Shown here in pieces: positions 7,092-11,390 of a DNA stretch of 11,390 nucleotides (the first letter of the stretch is position 1; every line of letters begins with the position of its first letter). Origin of the DNA: Spirochaetaceae bacterium (GTDB lineage: Bacteria; Spirochaetota; Spirochaetia; Treponematales; Breznakiellaceae); contig JAIRSS010000085.1 in the NCBI GenBank assembly GCA_031255315.1, forward strand, positions 1 to 11,390, read 5' to 3'. The position numbers were made by a program, and so were the translations under genes. A model generated the notes under the pieces. It was not told the DNA's origin, ran no database searches, and saw nothing but the letters and a program-made list of their open reading frames with translations.

Positions 7092-8729
7092 TTATATAAA
7101 AACATCATAGGGATCGTCTCCCAAGCGGCGGTGTTGGACCGCTTCCAGGATATGATCGGCCGCCATAAACTCCGCCCCTTCCAAATCGGCAATTGTGCGC
7201 CCTACCCGGAGTATGCCGTGGAATGCCCTGCCGGAAAGGTTCAGCTTTTCCATGGCCGTATGAAAAGCTCCGCGGGCTTCTCTGGTTAGAACGCAGTATT
7301 TCTCCGTCATTCCCGTGGTCATCCGGGCGTTGCGGCGTATACCCGTTCCCTTGAACCGTTCCCGCTGAATTGCCACCGCCCGGTTGACCCGGCGGGCTGC
7401 TTCTTCGCTGGCTTCCTCCCGTTTTCCAGCTAACTCCTGGGGGCTGGGAGGGATAACCGTTGTTCGCAGTTCCACCCGGTCCAGCAAGGCTCCTGAAAAC
7501 TTTCGCCAGTACCGGTGTATTTCATCCGGGGAACAGAAACATCCTGAAGAGGAAAGGGAAGGGTCCGGCGGGCCTGCTCCCCGTCTCCGCTCCCGGAGGC
7601 GGACGCCCAGCCTGCCGCAGGGGCAGGCGTTGGCCGCCAGAATCAACTGGAAATCCGCCGGCAGGGGGACCGGCCCCTCGGCGCGGGAAATCGTTATCAC
7701 CCGGTCTTCCAAGGGTTCCCGCAACGCTTGAAGCACGCTGGCCCTGAATTCCGGGGCCTCGTCCAGGAAAAGAATTCCGAAGCTGGCCAGGCTGATTTCC
7801 CCGGGACGTACGGTTTTGCCGCCTCCAAGGATGCCCTCCGGGGTAGCGGAATGGTGGGGCGACCGGAAAGGCGGTTTGGTGATAAGGCCCCCTTCCAGTT
7901 GGCCGGCAAGACTGTGCAGGCGGGTTACCTCCACCGCTTCCCACGCCTCCAGGGACGCCATAATTGACGGCATACGCCGGGCAAGCATGGTCTTTCCCCC
8001 GCCGGGAGGACCGAAGGCCAGCAGATTGTGCCCTCCGGCGGCGGCGATTTCCAGGGCCCGCTTGTACCGGCCCTGCCCCCGTACATCGGCAAAGTCGCCC
8101 CACACCGCCGTCGCGTCGGGAGCCGGAACCGGAACCGGCCCGGAGGAAGGCCCGTTTGGGGGGAACGCGCCGGTTTCGGCAAGAACGCTGAAGGCGCGGA
8201 CCGCCTCGCCTAAAGTTGCGACAGCGGCATAACGGCCTTCGGAAAGGATAGCCGCTTCCCGTGCGTTATCCGCCGGGACGATAAAGTCCCGTATCCCAGC
8301 CCGGAGGGCCGCCGCGGCGGCGGCAAGCGCCCCCCGAACCGGCCTAAGCCTGCCTGAAAGCTCCAGTTCGCCAAGAATCATCACATTCACCGGGGGAACC
8401 GGAGAAGGAGGAAGTTCCGGCCCAGCCGCCCCGCGTTTTTCCCGCGAGGGGAGAGAACCCGCAGCGGCCATAACCGCCAGGGCAATAGGGAGGTCTAAGG
8501 AAGCCCCGTCCTTCCGTACGCCGGCGGGCGCCAGGTTGATAAGAATTCTATCCTGGGGAAAGGTATACCCCGAATTTCTGAACGCCGCCCGCACCCGCTC
8601 CCGGGCTTCCCGCACCGCCCCTTCCGCTAATCCGGTAATGTCCACCCCCGGGATTCCCCGGCGTATATCCGCCTCAACCCGGATGATAATTCCATCGGCG
8701 CCGTAGGGCGCATACGCCATCACCTGCAT
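7092..8729 (-). CDS. comM: ComM/YifB-type Mg-chelatase-like AAA+ ATPase
   Basis: A 545-residue AAA+ protein of the ComM (YifB) family. In naturally transforming Gammaproteobacteria ComM is a hexameric helicase that drives branch migration of incoming DNA; outside that group the role is less clear. The N-terminal Lon-protease-like fold (about 1-180) shows GIPGVDITGLAEGAVREARERVRAA and NLAPAGVRKDGASLDLPIAL. The Walker A motif GPPGGGKT is at 240-247 (Lys246) and Walker B ILFLDEAPE has Asp323-Glu324. Cysteines in NACPCGRLG and CFCSPDEIHRY form the family's metal-binding-like cluster, here spread by an Arg/Gly/Pro insert. The Mg-chelatase C-terminal domain ends the protein. It is longer than the usual 500-510 residues because of Pro-rich inserts near 110 and 200. 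GAGG lies about 7 nt before the start. It is 108 nt downstream of paaK in the same direction; co-transcription is possible. Confidence 0.92.
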   Translation of the reverse strand: MQVMAYAPYGADGIIIRVEADIRRGIPGVDITGLAEGAVREARERVRAAFRNSGYTFPQDRILINLAPAGVRKDGASLDLPIALAVMAAAGSLPSREKRGAAGPELPPSPVPPVNVMILGELELSGRLRPVRGALAAAAAALRAGIRDFIVPADNAREAAILSEGRYAAVATLGEAVRAFSVLAETGAFPPNGPSSGPVPVPAPDATAVWGDFADVRGQGRYKRALEIAAAGGHNLLAFGPPGGGKTMLARRMPSIMASLEAWEAVEVTRLHSLAGQLEGGLITKPPFRSPHHSATPEGILGGGKTVRPGEISLASFGILFLDEAPEFRASVLQALREPLEDRVITISRAEGPVPLPADFQLILAANACPCGRLGVRLRERRRGAGPPDPSLSSSGCFCSPDEIHRYWRKFSGALLDRVELRTTVIPPSPQELAGKREEASEEAARRVNRAVAIQRERFKGTGIRRNARMTTGMTEKYCVLTREARGAFHTAMEKLNLSGRAFHGILRVGRTIADLEGAEFMAADHILEAVQHRRLGDDPYDVFI

Positions 8730-8837
8730 AGTGCTACCTCAGCCTATACTATGGCGCGTCGGCGTTCGGCGCTTTAACGCCGCCGGACATCGAAAAAGCG
8801 GCCTATACTGATCCCGGGAAAGCCGGCAAACCGGGGC
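8730..8837 (-). other. Gap between paaK and comM with GC-rich hairpins
   Basis: Two inverted repeats are visible: CGGCGTT (8760-8766) with AACGCCG (8776-8782), 9-nt loop, and a weaker bulged stem around 8819-8839 overlapping the paaK stop. Neither is followed by a T-run on the minus strand, so I do not call a terminator, and I see no clear promoter for comM. Read-through from paaK is therefore possible. Confidence 0.4.
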
Positions 8838-10151
8838 TTACAAATCTTTGGGTCTGTGATCCTGGACCCGTTTGGCCTTTCCTTCCGACACGGGGAGGGA
8901 ACCGCTTTCGTGAAGTTCCACCCTCGGGTTGACGGTTATCAAAGCCTGAAGGGTTTTACGTATTTTTTCCTTGAGCGCGTTGAGGGGCCTGGCGTCGTCC
9001 ATGAAAATGTCCGGGCCTACTTCGGTCTGGACCGTAAGCCGGTCCAGGGAACCATCCTTTTCCACCACAATCAGGTAGTTGTTTCCTACCTCCCTGATGC
9101 TCATGATCACTTCTTCAATCTGGCTGGGGAAGAGATTTACCCCGTTGATGATGAGCATGTCGTCGGTACGCCCGGTAATGCGGCGGAGCCGACGGTGGGT
9201 TCTTCCACAGGGGCACGGATCGGGGTAGAAGCCCGAAAGGTCCCGCGTTCGGTAGCGCAGAATGGGAGCGGCTTCCCGGCACAGGATGGTGAGCACCAGC
9301 TCTCCGATTTCGCCGTCCGGTACGGGTTCCAGCGTCTCCGGATCGATGATTTCGGCGATATACCCGTCTTCCCACAGGTGAAGACCGTTTTTCGCCTGAC
9401 ATTCAAAGGCCACGCCGGGGCCGTTCATCTCGGAAAGGCCGTAGGAATTGTACACGTCTATGCCCAGAAGTTCCTCAATACGCCGGCGGGTGTCCTCCGA
9501 ATAAGGCTCCGCCCCGGCAAAGGCCCGCTTAAGGCGCAGGCTGTCCCGGCGCACTCCCTCTTCCTTCATCCGGGACTCCACATGGAGGAGGAAGCTCGGA
9601 GTCGCGTGAAGCACGGTGGTCCCGAAATCCTGCATGAGCTTGAATTGACGGGTGGTATTGCCCGCCCCTGACGGGATCACCAGCATACCGACTTCCTCGG
9701 CCCCGGCGTGGAAACCCAGGCCCCCGGTAAAGAGGCCGTAGGTGATCATGTTCTGAAACACGTCCGTTTTGCTGCATCCCGTTCCGTAAATGCACCGGGC
9801 CACAAAGCCGCTCCACCGCCTGATGTCTTCCCGGTTGAAGTAGACGGTGGTGGGTGTTCCGGTCGTGCCGCTTGAGGCGTGGAGGCGTATTACGTCTTCC
9901 CGGGGGACGCTCAACATTCCGTAGGGAAAGGCTTCCCTGAGATCGTTTTTGGTCGTGAACGGAATGCGCTTGAGGTCCTCAAGGCTCCGTATATCCTCTG
10001 TTCCCCTTATTCCCGCCGCGACAAGCCGTTCTTTATAGAAGGGAGTTCTCAGCGCGTAGCCCGCCGTATCTTTGAGCCGGGCAAGCTGCCAGGCTTCTAA
10101 CTCAGGCCGGGGCAGGGTCTCCATTTTTGGATGCCAGTATTGATAGTTCAT
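8838..10151 (-). CDS. paaK: Phenylacetate-CoA ligase (aryl-acetate CoA ligase)
   Basis: A 437-residue AMP-forming ligase that activates phenylacetate or a related aryl-acetate to its CoA thioester using ATP. The N-terminal motif YWHPKMETLPRPEL is typical of PaaK. The ATP-binding loop SSGTTGTP is at 93-100, followed by YNSYGLSEMNGPG, YRTRDLSGF, a CPCGR motif and GRTDDMLIINGVNLFPSQIE, which leads into the small C-terminal domain. I choose ATG 10151 because it matches the family start and has AAGGA about 8 nt upstream; an in-frame start 14 codons earlier adds only basic residues inside iorB. The ATG overlaps the iorB stop codon (ATGA, 10148-10151), so the two are translationally coupled. Pairing with iorB suggests it acts on arylacetates, or serves in reverse to gain ATP from aryl-acetyl-CoA during amino acid fermentation; direction cannot be read from sequence. 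Confidence 0.93.
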   Translation of the reverse strand: MNYQYWHPKMETLPRPELEAWQLARLKDTAGYALRTPFYKERLVAAGIRGTEDIRSLEDLKRIPFTTKNDLREAFPYGMLSVPREDVIRLHASSGTTGTPTTVYFNREDIRRWSGFVARCIYGTGCSKTDVFQNMITYGLFTGGLGFHAGAEEVGMLVIPSGAGNTTRQFKLMQDFGTTVLHATPSFLLHVESRMKEEGVRRDSLRLKRAFAGAEPYSEDTRRRIEELLGIDVYNSYGLSEMNGPGVAFECQAKNGLHLWEDGYIAEIIDPETLEPVPDGEIGELVLTILCREAAPILRYRTRDLSGFYPDPCPCGRTHRRLRRITGRTDDMLIINGVNLFPSQIEEVIMSIREVGNNYLIVVEKDGSLDRLTVQTEVGPDIFMDDARPLNALKEKIRKTLQALITVNPRVELHESGSLPVSEGKAKRVQDHRPKDL

Positions 10152-10738
10152 CCCGCGTTTCCTTTGCCGTCCGCCGCCTTTCGGCCAAGCCAAAAGGCTT
10201 GACGGTTCGCCTCTGCTGCGGCGGGGCTCTTGGCGCTGAATATTTTACCCAGCGTGTTATCCAGCGTCTCCGGCTTAACCGGAAGGAAGTGGGAACCCGC
10301 CCCCACCATAACCATATTCACCGACCGGGGATGTCCCGCTTCCCGAGCCAGCCGCGCGGCCTCTATAAGCCGGTATACGGGGAACCCTTCGATTGCCTGC
10401 CTGACGGCCGTCATATCCGGATAATCCGGAATATTGACGAAGGGTTCCGCAGCGGTTACCAGTGCGCCCTGGGGGGAAAGCCACCGGGCATAGCGAAGGC
10501 TTTCCAGGGCTTCCATAGAAATGATGAGATCCGCTCCGCCCTGGGGGATCAGGTCCGAAGGGATACTCCCCTCGGCAATACGGAGGTGGGCCAGTACCGC
10601 GCCCCCCCGCTGGGCCATACCGTGTACTTCCGACTGACGCACCGTCAGCCCTTCGGCAACCGCCGCCCGGGCAATGATAGCGGCAATGGAAAGCACCCCC
10701 TGCCCGCCGACTCCGGCAAGGATAATATCCTTCTTCAT
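10148..10738 (-). CDS. iorB: Indolepyruvate ferredoxin oxidoreductase, beta (small) subunit
   Basis: A 196-residue protein of the pyruvate-ferredoxin-oxidoreductase gamma-domain family. IorAB oxidatively decarboxylates aryl-pyruvates (from Trp, Phe or Tyr) to aryl-acetyl-CoA, reducing ferredoxin. The N-terminus ILAGVGGQGVLSIAAIIARA is the diagnostic glycine-rich loop, followed by SEVHGMAQRGGAVLAHLRI, both strongly conserved in IorB. The length is normal for the family. The start has AAGGA about 8 nt upstream. It overlaps paaK by 4 nt. The large thiamine-diphosphate subunit gene iorA, which usually lies directly upstream, is not in the visible 650 nt; the upstream side holds repeats and a transposase fragment. 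The partner must be encoded elsewhere or be lost. A gamma subunit for another 2-oxoacid oxidoreductase is the main alternative, though its linkage with paaK favours IorB. Confidence 0.88.
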   Translation of the reverse strand: MKKDIILAGVGGQGVLSIAAIIARAAVAEGLTVRQSEVHGMAQRGGAVLAHLRIAEGSIPSDLIPQGGADLIISMEALESLRYARWLSPQGALVTAAEPFVNIPDYPDMTAVRQAIEGFPVYRLIEAARLAREAGHPRSVNMVMVGAGSHFLPVKPETLDNTLGKIFSAKSPAAAEANRQAFWLGRKAADGKGNAG

Positions 10739-10775
10739 GTAGTACTTCCTTTATATTGCAAAACGTATTGGAGGT

Positions 10776-10805
10776 ATCGTACTGGTTTACGGTAATCCGA
10801 ATCAA
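10776..10805 (-). promoter_or_regulatory. Possible promoter of iorB-paaK
   Basis: On the minus strand TTGATT (10805-10800) and TACGAT (10781-10776) are 18 nt apart, and the -10 ends 37 nt before the iorB start codon. Each box matches its consensus at 4 of 6 positions. Confidence 0.35.
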
Positions 10806-10853
10806 GACGGCGCGTTGCCTGGGGCATCGGCCTTTGCTTTTCCACATGCAGGG

Positions 10854-10875
10854 GGCTTGCTATATATAGTAAGCC
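10854..10875. promoter_or_regulatory. 22-bp near-perfect palindrome, possible operator
   Basis: GGCTTGCTATA is followed with no loop by TATAGTAAGCC; 10 of 11 positions pair. Lack of a loop argues against a terminator and for a dimeric regulator's site. It lies 116 nt upstream of iorB and 24 nt before a rightward ATG with a good ribosome site (10899), so it could serve either direction. Confidence 0.4.
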
Positions 10876-10898
10876 GTCATATTTTCTTGGAGGGAAAG

Positions 10899-11003
10899 AT
10901 GAGGGAGATACGCCTCCATGACCCGGCGGCAAAGTCCGCGGATTACCCGGATTTTCATAGATTACGAACACGTTTGATACGAAAAATCTGTGATAATCCG
11001 TGA
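10899..11003 (+). pseudogene. Possible truncated gene start running into a repeat
   Basis: ATG 10899 has GGAGG (10889-10893) 5 nt upstream, the best rightward ribosome site in this area. The frame starts MREIRLHDPAAKSAD, then enters the inverted repeat at 10930-11018 and stops at 11001-11003 after 34 codons. It may be the 5' stub of a gene cut off by the repeat. I do not recognise the stub, and a chance ribosome-site match is possible. Confidence 0.25.
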
Positions 11004-11018
11004 AATCTGCGGACCTTG
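10930..11018. repeat. Long imperfect inverted repeat
   Basis: Two 32-nt arms, 10934-10965 and 10983-11014, pair at about 27 of 32 positions around a 17-nt loop; pairing continues a few bases outward with one mismatch. Its text (GGATTACCCGGATTTTC against AATCCGTGAAATCTGCGG) resembles dispersed intergenic repeats in many bacteria, by recollection. Its right arm directly abuts the transposase remnant. Confidence 0.75.
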
Positions 11019-11251
11019 AAACCTTGTGTTTTGAAGATGAGCGGGTGGTAAGTACGGAGTATGTTACCCGCTTTGAACGCCGGTTATTTCAGATTAGTCC
11101 ATCAAATACGGTACTGCCCCGGCCCAAAGACAAGGTGGCGGTAGGAATCCACCTTGATCGCGGCTGTTCAATAGTTTTCAAGGGAAAACCGCTCCGTGTT
11201 AAGGGGTTGCAACTACCACGAAACAGCCAAACCAACTCAAGCGCGGCATGA
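11000..11251 (+). pseudogene. C-terminal fragment of an ISNCY-type transposase
   Basis: The frame from a GTG at 11000 to TGA at 11251 reads TLCFEDERVVSTEYVTRFERRLFQI and then VLPRPKDKVAVGIHLDRGCSIVFKGKPL. This pattern (F-C-F-x-D-x-R-V-V, R-x-F-Q-I, LPRPKDKV, LD, F-K-G-K-P-L) matches, from memory, the C-terminal domain of ISNCY-family transposases. Only about 75 residues remain; the catalytic core and N-terminal DNA-binding part are absent, and the upstream side is replaced by the inverted repeat. The GTG lies inside the repeat arm and has no ribosome site. I see no terminal inverted repeat after it. It is a dead remnant. Confidence 0.7.
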
Positions 11252-11299
11252 ACCAGGGGGGCATTCCTATTATTCTCCGGCAAAAGGAAATTCGACGTA

Positions 11300-11328
11300 T
11301 TGACATAATTTAAAAGATCCGTTATTGT
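11300..11328 (+). promoter_or_regulatory. Promoter of tRNA-Asn
   Basis: A perfect TTGACA (11300-11305) and TATTGT (11323-11328; 4 of 6) are 17 nt apart. The -10 ends 10 nt before the mature 5' end of the tRNA, implying a very short 5' leader. Confidence 0.65.
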
Positions 11329-11338
11329 AAAGTATCAT

Positions 11339-11390
11339 TCCCCTGTAGCTCAGCTGGCAGAGCAAGTGGCTGTTAACCACTGGGTCCGTG
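11339..11390 (+). tRNA. tRNA-Asn (GTT), 3' end outside window
   Basis: The acceptor strand TCCCCTG (11339-11345) is followed by T8-A9. The D stem is GCTC (11348-11351) with GAGC (11360-11363). The anticodon stem is AGTGG (11365-11369) with CCACT (11377-11381), enclosing the loop CTGTTAA with anticodon GTT at 11372-11374, reading Asn codons. The variable loop is GGGTC, and the T stem begins before the edge cuts it. The 3' acceptor strand cannot be checked. Confidence 0.95.

Noticed and set aside
8819..8839. Hairpin at the paaK stop codon as a terminator
   Set aside because: Bulged stem followed only by TTTCCC; not enough to call.
8856..9671. 271-codon open frame antisense to paaK
   Set aside because: Shadow of a well-supported gene on the other strand.
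10127..10795. 222-codon open frame antisense to iorB
   Set aside because: Shadow of iorB, whose glycine-rich motif and coupling to paaK are clear.

Overview
The window is GC-rich bacterial chromosome with short intergenic gaps. It carries a lipoprotein with a repeat reading IAYGGGKFVAVGEHGKAAYS, an orphan iorB-paaK pair, and an ISNCY-type transposase scrap beside a tRNA gene. My best guess is a host-associated spirochaete of the Treponema group. That rests on remembered resemblance of the lipoprotein and the iorB-paaK pair to treponemal genes, not on any search, and no rRNA is present to settle it.

Layout, left to right. Positions 589-1 (minus) hold the start of a secreted lipoprotein that runs off the left edge. 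Positions 590-1311 have no convincing gene. They hold a good leftward promoter (937-966), a (GA)14 microsatellite between two 10-bp direct repeats, and a terminator-like hairpin with a U-tract, so the lipoprotein mRNA would have a structured leader of about 340 nt. Positions 1312-2895 (plus) encode an N-acyl-D-amino-acid deacylase with all its metal ligands, closed by a clear intrinsic terminator. Positions 4693-2939 (minus) encode glutamine-dependent NAD+ synthetase, apparently on a leaderless or nearly leaderless mRNA. Positions 4939-7029 (plus) encode an exported DUF4139 protein with a C-terminal coiled coil. Positions 8729-7092 (minus) encode the ComM/YifB-type AAA ATPase. Positions 10738-8838 (minus) hold a translationally coupled iorB-paaK pair: the small subunit of indolepyruvate ferredoxin oxidoreductase and a phenylacetate-CoA ligase, together suited to fermenting aromatic amino acids to aryl-acetates and their CoA esters.

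The right end (10740-11338) looks remodelled. It has a 22-bp palindrome, a well-placed ribosome site and start codon whose reading frame runs at once into a long imperfect inverted repeat, a decayed C-terminal transposase fragment fused to that repeat, and then a tRNA-Asn gene with its own promoter, cut by the window edge. The large subunit gene iorA, the usual partner of iorB, is not next to iorB here.

Most of the window is ordinary metabolism and housekeeping. I see no phage, CRISPR, toxin-antitoxin or defence system. The parts most worth a second look are regulatory and structural: the lipoprotein leader, the nadE promoter, and the repeat/transposon junction upstream of iorB.
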